From JAKAIY01 sp963809385 (GTDB lineage Bacteria > Chloroflexota > Ktedonobacteria > Ktedonobacterales > JADMIN01), in assembly GCA_963809385.1 (NCBI GenBank), contig CAWEJL010000002.1, positions 124,001 to 188,000 on the forward strand: a stretch of 64,000 nucleotides of DNA. The letters run 5' to 3'. Both the position numbers and the translations under genes were made by a program. The stretch's first letter is position 1. Each line of letters starts with the position of its first letter. Below, piece after piece: positions 7,137-16,437 of the stretch. The notes under the pieces were generated by a model. The model worked only from the letters and a program-made list of their open reading frames with translations, made no database searches and was not told the origin of the DNA.

Positions 7137-10028
7137 GTGGAGTCTCGCGCGACGCGCCCATTCGCGCGTCTAGGTCGTCACCCTATCGTTGTAGGCTTCT
7201 GTAGCGCCGCCCTTGTAGCGCTCTCTCTGTTTGGGCCAGCCAGTGGGCAGGTCACGCTCGCCGCGGGCGGCTCGGCCCCCAATGCCCCCGGCGCGTCCTC
7301 TGTCTGGACGCCATCCAACAACACCATCCTTGGCACAGCCGCCAACACGACCAGCGATGTCTGGTTCACCGGCTACAACGGGATCATCGGCGAGGTGTAC
7401 TATCCGACGGCGGATACCCCCAACACCACCGATATGCAGTTCCTCATCGGCGATAGCGGCCACTCCTGGGTGGACGAAGAGAAGGTCGCCACGACCTCGA
7501 CCGTCGCGCTCTACAACAACCACGCGCTCGCCTGGACGGTCACGAACACGGCGACCAGCGGCAAGTACAAGATTCAGAAGACGATCTATACCGACCCGGC
7601 GCGCAACACGCTCATCCAGGACGTCACCTTCACCGCGCTCACCGGGCATCTCTCCGACTACCTGCTCTACACGCTCTACAACCCGACGATGCACAACGCA
7701 GGGAACAACAATACCAGCACGACCCAGACCTACAGCGGGAAGACCGTGCTGGTGTCTACCGACTCCACGGGTGGCTACGCCAGCGCGCTGGAAGCCTCGA
7801 TCCCCTACGTCAGCGGCATGACCAGCTCAGGTTTCGTCGGCCAGAATGACGGCTGGACTGACCTGAAAGGCTCCAGCAACTGCGGCGGTGGGACATGCCC
7901 CGACTACACGATGAGCTACACGTACAGTTCCGCCAGCAGCGGCAACACCGCCCAGACCGGCGAGCTGGACCTCTCAAATGGCGGGACAATCAACACCAGC
8001 ACCGCCAGCTCGATCACCTTCCGGCTGGGGCTGGGCTTCGGCCAAACAGCCGGCAGCGTCAGCGCCACGACGAATGCTGAATCCGCAGTGGCCGGCACGC
8101 TGGCCGACACCAGCAATATGCTCTCCACCTACGTCAGCCAATGGAACACCTTCGACAACGCTCTAAACACCCCGCCCGCCGTTGGCTCGACGCTGGCCAT
8201 CCAGCAGGCGCGCCAGCAGGAATACTATCTGGCCGCCAACACCCTCAAGGCCTCCCAGGACAAGCAGACCAACGCTATCGTCGCCGGTCTGGGCACGCCG
8301 TGGGGCGGCTCGAATGGTGACAGCGACGCGGGAGGCTATCACCTCGTCTGGCCGCGCGATATGTACGAGATCGCCAGCGGGCTGATCCTTGCGGGTGACA
8401 CCACCGACGCCAGGAACGCCCTGCTCTGGGAGTTCACCAAACAGCAGCAGAGCGACGGCCACTTCCCACAGAACAGCTACGTCAGCGGAACGCCCTACTG
8501 GAACGGCATCCAGCTCGACGAGCAGGCGTTCCCGATCCTGCTCGCCTGGAAGCTTGGTGTCACTGACAATACCAACTACATCCAGCACATCCTGCCCGCA
8601 GCCGATTACATCGTCGAGCATGGCCCCTGGACCGGGCAGGAACGCTGGGAAGAGAACAGCGGATACAGCCCCTCCACCATCGCGGCGGAGATCCCCGGCC
8701 TGCTCGCCGCGTCGAGCATCGCCTCCACCAACGGCGATACGACCAACGCAAACCGCTTCCAGGCCTACGCTGACTACTACCAGGCGATGATCGAAGACTG
8801 GACGTTCACCACCTCTGGCTCGCTCAGCGGCGGCTACTACTACGAGCGCATTGACGACAACGCCAACCCCAACGACGGCCACAGCCTCACCATCGGCAAC
8901 GGCGGCGGCACGTGGGACGAGCGCGGCGTCGTGGATGCGGGCTTCCTGGAGCTGGTCCATCTGGGCGACAAGCCGGCCAACGACCCGTATATCACCCTGT
9001 CGCTCCCGGTGATTGACTCCACGCTCAAGCAGACGATCAACGGGAATAGCTACTGGTATCGCTACAACCACGACGGCTACGGCGAGCACTCCGACGGCTC
9101 CGACTACAACGGCAGCGGCGTCGGGCGGCTCTGGCCGATCTTCTCCGCCGAGCGCGGGCTCTACACCATCGCCAGCGGCTCCAGCGCCGACGCCTACCTG
9201 ACCGACCTGACGGCCTCGGAGAACGGCGACGGGCTGATTCCAGAGCAGGTCTGGGACAGCGCCGCGCCGAGCGGCTACACGCCGGGCACGGCCACCAAGT
9301 CCATGGATCCGCTGAACTGGGCGATGGCGCAGTACATCGCGCTGCTGTTCTCGGCCTCGACCAACACCGTCGCTGACCAGCCCAGCCTGACCAAGAGCCG
9401 CTACGTTACCGGCGCCTTCCAGCCGCATACCGGTTATGCGGTGGACTACAACAGCGCGCAGCTCTATCAGGGCAAGGCTCTCACCATCTACTACCACGGC
9501 TCGCTCGACAACTCCAGCCACGTCTACCTGCATTGGGGTGAGAACGGCTGGCAGAACATCGCCGCCGCCAACAAGCCGATGGTCAAGCGCGCCGACGGCT
9601 TCTGGCAGACGACGATCAGCGTCCCAGTGGACGCCACCAGCCTCAACTTCGTCTTCACCGACGGCACGAACTGGGACAACAACGGCGGCGGCAACTGGAA
9701 CACCAGCATTGGCGCGGGTACAACCTATCCAGCCCTGAGCACGCCGGTCATGACATTCCCATATGTTGCCGTCCAGAGCCAATCACTCACCATTACCTAC
9801 AACGGCACGCTGGCGAGCGGCGCGTCGGGCATGACGCTGCACTGGGGCTATAACGGCTGGACCAGCCCGACCGACGTCACGATGACCAAGCAAAGCGACG
9901 GATCGTGGAAGGCGACGATCTTCGTCCCCGCCAGCGCCTCCTCGGTCAACACGGCGTATTACAACCAGAGCGGGACCTGGGACAGCAACGGAGGCAGCAA
10001 CTACAACCTGAACGTCTCGCAGCGCTAA
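7137..10028 (+). CDS. Secreted glucoamylase (GH15) with two C-terminal CBM25-like starch-binding modules
   Basis: Exo-acting enzyme releasing glucose from starch or related alpha-glucans outside the cell. The order is: signal peptide (hydrophobic core IVVGFCSAALVALSLFG, about residues 16-32), a GH15 N-terminal beta-sandwich (about 45-300), an (alpha/alpha)6 barrel (about 340-750) and two carbohydrate-binding modules (about 780-861 and 882-961). Barrel signatures are YHLVWPRDMYE (401), ERWEENSGYSP (502) and GLIPEQVWD (698). By analogy with bacterial glucoamylases, the glutamates in EEN and PEQVWD would be acid and base. Both modules carry the CBM25-type YLHWG-NGW and TWDSNGGSNYN patterns. The GTG at 7137 has AAAGGAGA six bases upstream, so I prefer it over the in-frame ATG at 6996. 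A strong promoter precedes it. Confidence 0.9.
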   Translation: MESRATRPFARLGRHPIVVGFCSAALVALSLFGPASGQVTLAAGGSAPNAPGASSVWTPSNNTILGTAANTTSDVWFTGYNGIIGEVYYPTADTPNTTDMQFLIGDSGHSWVDEEKVATTSTVALYNNHALAWTVTNTATSGKYKIQKTIYTDPARNTLIQDVTFTALTGHLSDYLLYTLYNPTMHNAGNNNTSTTQTYSGKTVLVSTDSTGGYASALEASIPYVSGMTSSGFVGQNDGWTDLKGSSNCGGGTCPDYTMSYTYSSASSGNTAQTGELDLSNGGTINTSTASSITFRLGLGFGQTAGSVSATTNAESAVAGTLADTSNMLSTYVSQWNTFDNALNTPPAVGSTLAIQQARQQEYYLAANTLKASQDKQTNAIVAGLGTPWGGSNGDSDAGGYHLVWPRDMYEIASGLILAGDTTDARNALLWEFTKQQQSDGHFPQNSYVSGTPYWNGIQLDEQAFPILLAWKLGVTDNTNYIQHILPAADYIVEHGPWTGQERWEENSGYSPSTIAAEIPGLLAASSIASTNGDTTNANRFQAYADYYQAMIEDWTFTTSGSLSGGYYYERIDDNANPNDGHSLTIGNGGGTWDERGVVDAGFLELVHLGDKPANDPYITLSLPVIDSTLKQTINGNSYWYRYNHDGYGEHSDGSDYNGSGVGRLWPIFSAERGLYTIASGSSADAYLTDLTASENGDGLIPEQVWDSAAPSGYTPGTATKSMDPLNWAMAQYIALLFSASTNTVADQPSLTKSRYVTGAFQPHTGYAVDYNSAQLYQGKALTIYYHGSLDNSSHVYLHWGENGWQNIAAANKPMVKRADGFWQTTISVPVDATSLNFVFTDGTNWDNNGGGNWNTSIGAGTTYPALSTPVMTFPYVAVQSQSLTITYNGTLASGASGMTLHWGYNGWTSPTDVTMTKQSDGSWKATIFVPASASSVNTAYYNQSGTWDSNGGSNYNLNVSQR

Positions 10029-10141
10029 TCACCGCGAAACGCGCGCGTGGAGAACGTCCGTCCTGGAGTAGGCTGGCGGGCGCTCTCCGCGCGTCTCCGG
10101 CGCGATGAGATATGCGAGTGCGAAGAAGCGTAGAGAGTGGT

Positions 10142-11098
10142 ATGACGGACTTGTATCCAGAGATCGAGCCGTACGCGCACGGATTGCTAGAAGTGGGCGA
10201 CGGCAACCGCATCTATTGGGAAACCTGCGGCAATCCGAAGGGTAAGCCTGCCATCGTCGTACACGGCGGCCCCGGTTCGGGGTGTACACCCTGGCCCCGG
10301 CGGCTCTTTGATCCCGCCGCCTATCGCATTGTGCTGTTCGACCAGCGCAATTGCGGGCGGAGCGCGCCGCACGCCAGTGACCCCGAGACCGACCTCACGA
10401 GCAACACCACCGCCCATCTGATGGCTGACATGGAGCGGTTGCGCCAGCATCTGGGCATCGAACGCTGGATGGTCCTTGGCTGGTCGTGGGGCAGCACGCT
10501 CGCGCTGGCCTACGCGGAACGCCATCCCGCGCACGTCACGGAGATCGTCTTGTTCGGTGTCACGACCGGGCGGCATGCCGAGTTCGACTGGCTCTTCCGT
10601 GGCGGCGTGGCCGTCCTCTTCCCCGAACAGTGGGAGCGTCTGCGGGCCGCCGCGCCCGGCGCGACCAGCGACCGTGATGTCGTCGAGGTCTACAGCCAGA
10701 TGCTCAACGATCCCGACCCAGAGATATGCCAGCGCGCCGCGAACGCCTGGTGTCTCTGGGAGTCCGCGACGCCCGCGTGGCCGCCAACCACGACGCTGTC
10801 CGAACGATACAGAAATCCCACGTTCGCGCTGGCGTTCGCCCGCATCGTCACCCATTACGTGACCCACTACGCCTGGCTGGAGGATGAGATCTTAATGCGC
10901 AATGCCAGCGCGCTGGCTAATATTCCCGGCGTCCTGATAAATGGACGCTTCGACCTGCAAGCGCCGCTCGCGAACGCCTGGGAGCTCCGCCGCGTCTGGC
11001 CGCGCGCCGAGCTTGTGGTGGTGGACAACGCCGGCCACAGCGGCGACAACCCAGGCATCACCCAGGAGCTCATCCGGGCTACCAACCGATTCGCATGA
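10142..11098 (+). CDS. pip: Proline iminopeptidase
   Basis: Alpha/beta-hydrolase of peptidase family S33 that removes N-terminal proline from peptides. At 318 residues it has the family's length. It starts YPEIEPYAHGLLEVGDGNRIYWE, the usual Pip N-terminus. The oxyanion loop HGGPGSGC is followed by the nucleophile elbow GWSWGS (S115), the acid in GRFDLQAP (near D270) and the histidine in DNAGHSGD (H298). The common elbow is GGSWGS, so tryptophan replaces one residue of the typical pattern. The in-frame ATG at 10112 lacks homology; ATG 10142 is chosen. It lies 113 bp after the glucoamylase in the same direction. Confidence 0.9.
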   Translation: MTDLYPEIEPYAHGLLEVGDGNRIYWETCGNPKGKPAIVVHGGPGSGCTPWPRRLFDPAAYRIVLFDQRNCGRSAPHASDPETDLTSNTTAHLMADMERLRQHLGIERWMVLGWSWGSTLALAYAERHPAHVTEIVLFGVTTGRHAEFDWLFRGGVAVLFPEQWERLRAAAPGATSDRDVVEVYSQMLNDPDPEICQRAANAWCLWESATPAWPPTTTLSERYRNPTFALAFARIVTHYVTHYAWLEDEILMRNASALANIPGVLINGRFDLQAPLANAWELRRVWPRAELVVVDNAGHSGDNPGITQELIRATNRFA

Positions 11099-11218
11099 TC
11101 CCGCGCGGCTCCCTGCTTGCCCTCAGCGCGCTTCCCGGCGCTAGACTCCAGACGGGCGTGATAGAGCGTCCCGCTGGCCACATACGAGTGGCCCAGAATG
11201 ATGAGAGGAAGTCAGCGC

Positions 11219-11509
11219 ATGTTCATAGCAGTCAACCGTATCACCGCGCCGAAAGAGGCGATGGATCGCATGACCGAGGGATTCCGCCGCAACTCAGCCT
11301 CGCTGAAGGACTTCGAGGGATTCATCGCCTTCGAGCTGTGGCGCGGCGAGACCACGCTGGAGGCAGTCTCGAAGTGGGAGTCGCGGGAAGCATACGACGC
11401 CTGGCGGAATAGCGAGAACTTCCTCGCCAGCCACGCGGGCGCGCGGAGCGGCCAGGGCGGCGGCTCGGCGGCGGCCTTCTACGAGGGCGAGGTCGTAGTC
11501 GAGCGGTAG
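11219..11509 (+). CDS. Antibiotic biosynthesis monooxygenase (ABM) domain protein, HmoB/IsdG-like
   Basis: Small 96-residue protein of the dimeric alpha/beta-barrel fold. The pattern MFIAVNRITAPKEAMDRM, then FEGFIAFELWRGE and VSKWESREAYDAWRNSENF, matches ABM proteins, some of which degrade heme (IsdG, HmoB). The heme-ligand histidine cannot be assigned with confidence; only one His (in ASHAGARSG) is visible, so heme degradation is not claimed. The ATG at 11219 has AGAGGAAG nine bases upstream; the in-frame ATG at 11198 has no such site. The 3' end overlaps the convergent LysE gene by 31 bp. Confidence 0.8.
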   Translation: MFIAVNRITAPKEAMDRMTEGFRRNSASLKDFEGFIAFELWRGETTLEAVSKWESREAYDAWRNSENFLASHAGARSGQGGGSAAAFYEGEVVVER

Positions 11510-12193
11510 AGCCGCGCCACCAGCCGGGCGGGCGCGGGCTGTGGGTCATTCCACAGCTCCGCCGCCAGCCGCTGGATGATCTGCTCCGCGCCAGTCGCCA
11601 GCAGGCTCAGACCGAAGTAGCCCAGCGCGCAGGCGCACAGGCCGTCAATCACCCGCAGGACGAGCGGGCTGAGCCAGCGGCGGCCCCAGCCCACCAGCAG
11701 CGCGAATCCTCCACACCACACACTCGCGCCAATCAGGAAGCCGCCGAAGAACGGCAGCGCGGCCAGGCCAACCGCGCCCGACAGCGCCACCGCGCCGCCC
11801 AGCCCCGACCAGAACGCCAGCCCCACCGGATTCGCCAGCCCGAAGACCAGCCCCGTCGCGAAGTCGCCCCGGCGGCTGGCCGGCGCCGGCCTCCTTCCGC
11901 CCCAGCAGCGCGTCACGCCCCGCGCTCCACGCCATCCGCAGCAGGAAGAAGCCGCCGGTGAGCGCCAGCGTCAGCTGGACCGGCCAGAAGCGCGCCGTCA
12001 GCGATACGCCGATGAGCGCCAGCGCCGCCCACAGCCCATCACCCAGCAGCGAGCCAGTCTCCACCAGCAGCGCCGCCAGGCTGCCATGCGCCGACCCGCG
12101 CCGCATCGCCTCGGTGTTCACCGCGCCCGGCGCGGCGGCGTAGGCCAGGCCCAGCGCGACGCCCATCAGCGCCAGATGGAGCAGCCCGCTCAT
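11479..12193 (-). pseudogene. LysE-family amino acid exporter, frameshifted
   Basis: LysE/RhtB-type exporter of amino acids or similar small molecules, normally about 200 residues with five to six membrane helices. The N-terminal half reads MSGLLHLALMGVALGLAYAA, then PGAVNTEAMRRG, the conserved LysE start, and continues to LLGRKEAG. The second half (GDFATGLVFGLANPVGLAFW, then the membrane helices to STTTSPS) is in the +1 frame. The switch is near 11880-11892 in a GGCCGGCGCCGGCC-rich stretch. Neither half has an internal stop. Its ATG overlaps the end of the PPOX gene (ATGA), so the two were translationally coupled. It is part of the divergent MocR/PPOX/LysE module. Either a base-calling insertion or recent inactivation would explain it. 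Confidence 0.75.
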
Positions 12194-12850
12194 GCGTCGT
12201 AGCCTCCCAACTCGACCACATAGGCCGTGCCTGGCGCGGTGGGGTCGGCGTCACGCGGGCCACGCGGGCCACCGGTGCGCATCTTCGCCCCCAGCTCTGT
12301 CACTGGCGACGCGCAGCACCTCCAGCGCGCGCATCTGCTTCTCCGTCGCGGCCTCGTAGTCGCTTCCCACCGTGCGCCCAGGGAAATAGCGCAGCGTCAT
12401 GCGCTCCAGAATCGCCCGCTTCTCGGCCATGTTCGTCACACGCTCGGCGCGGCTGTACACCACGACCGCGCGATAGTTCGTCGAATGCGATTCGGCGTCA
12501 CGCGAGGCGATCAGGCCATCCAGCAGCGTCACCTCGATCGCCACATCCATCCCACCGCGCAGCGACTTCAGCGTGCGGCTGGCGGGCGCGCCGTGCAGGT
12601 AGATCGCGCCATCGGCGTAATCGTAGAGGAACGGGATGACGTACGGCTGACCGTCCAGCGCGTAGGCCACATGCGCCACGCGGCCCGCCCGCAGGATGCG
12701 CTCCGCCTCCTCCGCCGGGGCCGTGCGCTCGGCATGCCTGCGGATACGCGAGCGCGCTGACGTCCCTACGCGCGCCGTCAGCGACTCCTGTTCCACCATC
12801 TTCTCGACCGCGCCAGCGCCCGCCCGCGCCGCCTCTCGTCTGGCCGCCAT
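12190..12850 (-). CDS. Pyridoxamine 5'-phosphate oxidase-like flavin-binding protein, frameshifted near its C-terminus
   Basis: Split-barrel protein of the PPOX/FMN-binding superfamily (NimA-like group). Residues about 45-190 show ERILRAGRVAHVAYALDGQP, then YVIPFLYDYADGAIYLHGA, and NYRAVVVYSRAERV. Such proteins bind FMN, F420 or heme; the true cofactor is unknown. The frame that carries most of the gene runs into unrelated sequence after LEVLRVA. In the +1 frame the expected end continues as VTELGAKMRTGGPRGPRDAD to VVELGGYDA and stops at 12190-12192, exactly overlapping the LysE start. I therefore place a one-base insertion near 12300. It is divergent from the MocR gene, with 119 bp between starts. 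Confidence 0.75.
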
Positions 12851-12900
12851 CGTTCAACCCCATCACTCTGCGTTCGATCATCGCGCGCTCGGCTCGCGTC

Positions 12901-12932
12901 TGTGGTATGGTACAGGAACATATTGGACTAAC
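12901..12932. promoter_or_regulatory. Candidate MocR operator/promoter region
   Basis: Between the divergent PPOX and MocR genes, TGGTATGGTAC (12903-12913) is followed by TTGGACTAAC (12923-12932). TGGTAT is the reverse complement of the ATACCA box used by GabR, and TGGACTA resembles PdxR-type sites; both parallels come from memory of the MocR literature. On the minus strand TACCAT could serve as the -10 of the PPOX-LysE operon. Function is inferred. Confidence 0.35.
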
Positions 12933-12969
12933 ACAAGCGCCATTCTGACAAAGTGAGACAAGGCCAATT

Positions 12970-14591
12970 ATGACCACCATGCGACGCCGTGCGCTCGACC
13001 TGCTCATCACCCTCGACCGCTCCGACAGCGCCAGCGAAGGCCTGACACGCCAGATTTACACCAGCCTGCGCGAGGCGATCCTCTCAGGCCGGCTGCGCGC
13101 GGGCGACCGCCTCCCGCCCAGCCGCGCGCTGGCTCAGGCGCTGGGCGTGGCGCGACTGACCGTCGCCACAGCGTATGACTGGCTGAGCGCCGAGGGCTAC
13201 GTCGCCGGGCGCGTGGGCGCGGGCACCTACGTCGCTCCGGCCTTCGCCAGCTACTCCGCCGCCGATGACGCGCCCCATCTGGACGCGCCGCCATCTCGCG
13301 TGACAGGCGTCGCGCCCATCCTGGCGCCACCCGTCGCGCCAGCGCCGCCGCGCCACCGCTCACCGCCTGGGCGCGGCGCATCCAGACCATCCCGCTGACT
13401 GGGCGCTGGCGCCGACGAAGCCGCGGGCGCGCCGTACGATTTCAGCCCTGGCGCTGGCGCGGCGGAAGCTTTCCCCTGGGCGCGCTGGCGGCGGATCGTC
13501 GCCCAGCAAGATACCACCGACCCGCTGGCCGAGCTACGGACACGCGCGCGTGAGCGCGCCGCCTCCACCGGGACGCTGGGACGCGCTGCTCGGCCCGCTG
13601 GAGACGCGCGCCGCCATCGCCGCCTGGCTGCGCCGCTCGCGCGCGGTCCGCTGCGACCCAGAGCAACTGCTGATCGCCAGCAGCGTGCAGCAGATCCTGG
13701 CGCTGCTGGCGCGGCTGCTGGTCGAGCCGGGGCAGCGGCTGCTGGTCGAAGACCCCAGCTACATCGGCTTCCACGCCGCGTTCCTGGCTGAAGGGCGCTG
13801 TGCTCCAGGGCATCCCGGTGGATCGGCCTCGGCATTCGCCCCGACGCGCTGCCGCAGCCACAGAAGGCTGAAACTGGGTCCGCCGCGCGGCTGCTGATCG
13901 TCACACCATCACACCAGTACCCCACCGGCGTGACGCTGTCGCTGGAGCGGCGCATGGCGCTGATCGAATGGTCGCGCCGCGCGGGCTCGATGCTGGTGGA
14001 GGACGACTACGACGGCGACCTGCGCCTGGAGGGGCAGCCGCTGGAGGCGCTGCGCGGGTTGGACGAGCGCGATGAGGTCATCTACCTCGGCACCTTCGCC
14101 AAGGCGCTCTACCCGGCGGCGCGGCTGGCATTCGCGGTGCTGCCGCACTGGCTGGTCGAGCCGGTGGCGCGCGCCCGCGCCGCCAGCGACCGCCATCCCA
14201 TCTGGCGCGATGCGCTGGCCGTCGCCCGCTTCATCGAGTCGGGCGAGCTGGAGCGCCACCTCGCCCGCGTCCGGCGGCTCTACCGCGCCCGGCGCGACGC
14301 GCTGACCGCCGCGCTGCGCGAGGAGCTTGACGGCTATCGTGAGCATTGGCCCGGCGGAGGCGGGCATCCACCTGCTCGCGCGGCCTGCCCGACGGCGTGG
14401 ATGACGTCGCGCTGACGGAGCGGGCGCGCGGGCTGGGGCTGGCCATCGCGCCGCTCAGCCCGCACTATCAGGACCGTGCGCGCGGCCGCTCTGGCCTGCT
14501 GCTGGGCTTCGGCGCGCTGGATGAGGAGCGCCTGAGAGCGGGAGTCCATCTGATGGCGCCGCTCGTGCGCGATGCCGTCGCGGCGGTATAA
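12970..14591 (+). pseudogene. MocR-type (GntR-aminotransferase) regulator, multiply frameshifted
   Basis: Fusion of a GntR winged helix (residues about 18-92, GDRLPPSRALAQALGVARLT) with a class-I aminotransferase-like domain that uses PLP as effector. The aminotransferase part is conserved but scattered over three frames: LTAWARRIQTIPLTG, YDFSPGAG, WDALLGPLETRAAIAAWL, DPEQLLIASS, VEDPSYIGF, LLIVTPSHQYPTGVT, then LVEDDYDGDLR. The PLP-lysine segment GTFAKALYPAARLAF and a C-terminal RLPDGVDDVALTERARGLGL are also present. I count seven frame changes (near 13340, 13405, 13575, 13793, 13824, 14347 and 14384); six are +1. Without them the protein would be of normal MocR length. It probably controlled the divergent PPOX-LysE pair. 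Confidence 0.8.
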
Positions 14592-14652
14592 TCCGGCGGA
14601 GGGACAGAAGCCAGCCATGACGCGGGCGCTCCCAGCGAATCGAGGTAGCCCT

Positions 14653-15795
14653 ATGCAGCCCACCAGCGACACGCCCATGGATCCGCGCTCGCAACCCGAG
14701 AGCGACCGATCCCAATGGGCCGAGGCGTCAGTCTGGCCCGCTCCCTACCAGCCATACCCGTCCCAGCCGGTCTATCCTCCGCCTCCGGAGTCGTACCAGC
14801 CCGGCGCGTGGCCGCCATCCACCAGAGGCCAGCCACCCCGCCGCATGGCCACAATCCGCCGCCTACCCGCCGCCGCCGTCATGGTATCAGCGCCCGGCCA
14901 GCCCGGCGCGCAGGCGCCTGCCGCTCAGTGGGGCGCGCCCGCCGCGTCGTGGCCTCCGCCGCCTAACCGCGCGGCCTCACCGTATCCCGCGTATCCCGCA
15001 TATCCCGGCTATCAGCAGTATCCCAGCTATCCCGCCCAACCGGGGGCAGGCGCACCGCCAGCCGCCCAGTCCAGGGCATCAGGAACGACAGTCGTTGGAT
15101 TCATCTCAAAAATCATCGTTCTCGCCAAGCTCGCGCTGCCGCTGGTCAGCATCCTGGCCAGCTTCGGCGCCTACGCGCTGCTGTTTGGCTGGCAGTTCGG
15201 CCTGGGCATCATCGTGCTGCTCTTCGTCCATGAGATGGGGCATTTTGTCATTATCCGCGGCAAAGGGCTGCCAGCCAGTCTGCCTGTCTTCATCCCTCTG
15301 CTGGGCGCGTATGTCGCCATGCGCAAAATGCCGCTGAGTGTGCGCGACGAGGCGGAGATTGGCATCGCCGGCCCGATCGCTGGCACGGTCGCGGGCGTGG
15401 TCTGTCTGTGGCTCTACGCCCAGCTTGGCCTGGAGATCATGCTGCCGCTGGCCTACTTCAGCTTCTTCCTGAACCTGCTCAATCTGATTCCCGTCTCCCC
15501 GCTTGATGGCGCGCGCGTGACCTCAGCCATCTCGAAGTGGATCTGGCCCATTGGACTGATAGGCATGGTGATTGGCGCCTGGTACACGCGCAATCTCCTG
15601 CTGATCCTGCTCTGCGTCATCGGCTTCTTCCAGATGATCGAGCGCTTCCGCATCTCCGAGAAAACGCCGTATTACACTATCCCCGCCGGAGCCCGCATCT
15701 ACATCACCATCCTCTACTTCGGCCTGGTCGCCGTGCTGGTCTACGCCACCTTCACCCTTCAGCCCATCATCCAGCAAACCGGCTCGCTCTTCTAG
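14653..15795 (+). CDS. M50 (site-2 protease-like) membrane metalloprotease with long Pro/Tyr-rich N-terminus
   Basis: Intramembrane zinc protease of family M50, 380 residues. The first about 145 residues are low-complexity Pro/Tyr/Gln/Ala (for example YPAYPAYPGYQQYP) and presumably disordered in the cytoplasm. From about residue 155 there are about six hydrophobic segments. The zinc motif HEMGH is near residue 193 in FVHEMGHFVIIRG, and the second-ligand motif NLIPVSPLDGAR ends near 287. This short form lacks a PDZ domain. Its substrate is unknown; family members cut anti-sigma factors or other membrane proteins. ATG 14653 follows CGAGGTAG; an earlier in-frame ATG at 14572 overlaps the MocR 3' end and is not preferred. 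Confidence 0.85.
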   Translation: MQPTSDTPMDPRSQPESDRSQWAEASVWPAPYQPYPSQPVYPPPPESYQPGAWPPSTRGQPPRRMATIRRLPAAAVMVSAPGQPGAQAPAAQWGAPAASWPPPPNRAASPYPAYPAYPGYQQYPSYPAQPGAGAPPAAQSRASGTTVVGFISKIIVLAKLALPLVSILASFGAYALLFGWQFGLGIIVLLFVHEMGHFVIIRGKGLPASLPVFIPLLGAYVAMRKMPLSVRDEAEIGIAGPIAGTVAGVVCLWLYAQLGLEIMLPLAYFSFFLNLLNLIPVSPLDGARVTSAISKWIWPIGLIGMVIGAWYTRNLLLILLCVIGFFQMIERFRISEKTPYYTIPAGARIYITILYFGLVAVLVYATFTLQPIIQQTGSLF

Positions 15796-15854
15796 CGCAT
15801 AGCGATGTTCTGGCATGCTGTCTGCAACCGCAGCGCTGCCGGAGGTACAACGCG

Positions 15855-16424
15855 ATGAGCTTTGCGCTAAAAGATCCACTCGTCAAGGGGCATCCACTCC
15901 ATGCGATGCTCTCGGATCTGCCTGTCGGCGCGCTTAGTCTCGGTATCGCCTGTGACATTGCCGGGCTTGTCAGCCGGAGACCTGCCTGGCGCTTCGCCGC
16001 GCGCGCGGCGCATACTGGCGCGTTTATCAGCGGGATTGGCGCCGCGGTCGTTGGCCTATGGGACTATCAGGCCGTTCCACGCGAGCACCCGGCGCGCCGC
16101 GTTGGCGCGCTCCACGGCTATCTCAACGCCGGCGTACTGAGCTTGCTGCTGGCGAGCCTGTTGTTGCGCCGCGAATCTCAGGCCCCGGCGGATGGCCGAC
16201 CTCGCGTGGCGGCATGCGCCTTCGCCGCCGCCGCCTTCGCAACGCTGACCGTCTCGGGCTGGTTAGGTGGCGAACTCGTCTTTCACCTGGGCTGGCGCGT
16301 CATCCCCGCCGAGCACGCCGAACAACTCGAAGCGGCCCTGCGCGAGCGTGACGAGACGGGCCTGATAGCGCAGGCGCATGAGGCTGTCCAACAGTACGAG
16401 CGGACGCATGCGCTCATACCGTGA
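15855..16424 (+). CDS. DUF2231-family membrane protein
   Basis: Integral membrane protein of 189 residues with about four transmembrane helices. The start, KDPLVKGHPLHAMLSDLPVG, carries the His-Pro-x-His signature of DUF2231, followed by GLWDY and HGYLNAGVLSLLLASLL. The family's function is not established; the conserved histidines have suggested heme or metal binding, which is not shown here. The ATG at 15855 has a perfect GGAGGT nine bases upstream. It lies 59 bp after the M50 protease in the same direction, so the two may be cotranscribed. The gene is convergent with the frameshifted membrane protein, 13 bp apart. Confidence 0.75.
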   Translation: MSFALKDPLVKGHPLHAMLSDLPVGALSLGIACDIAGLVSRRPAWRFAARAAHTGAFISGIGAAVVGLWDYQAVPREHPARRVGALHGYLNAGVLSLLLASLLLRRESQAPADGRPRVAACAFAAAAFATLTVSGWLGGELVFHLGWRVIPAEHAEQLEAALRERDETGLIAQAHEAVQQYERTHALIP

Positions 16425-16437
16425 GTATGCGCCCGCT

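Noticed and set aside
8163..9782. A 539-codon open frame on the minus strand inside the glucoamylase gene
   Set aside because: It is the mirror of a well-conserved GC-rich gene; its translation is a Val/Ala/Gly/Arg-rich sequence with no recognisable motif, a usual shadow in high-GC DNA.
12970..14591. Programmed +1 frameshifting in the MocR gene
   Set aside because: Seven shifts at unrelated sequences, with equal trouble in the two neighbouring genes, fit error or decay far better than recoding.
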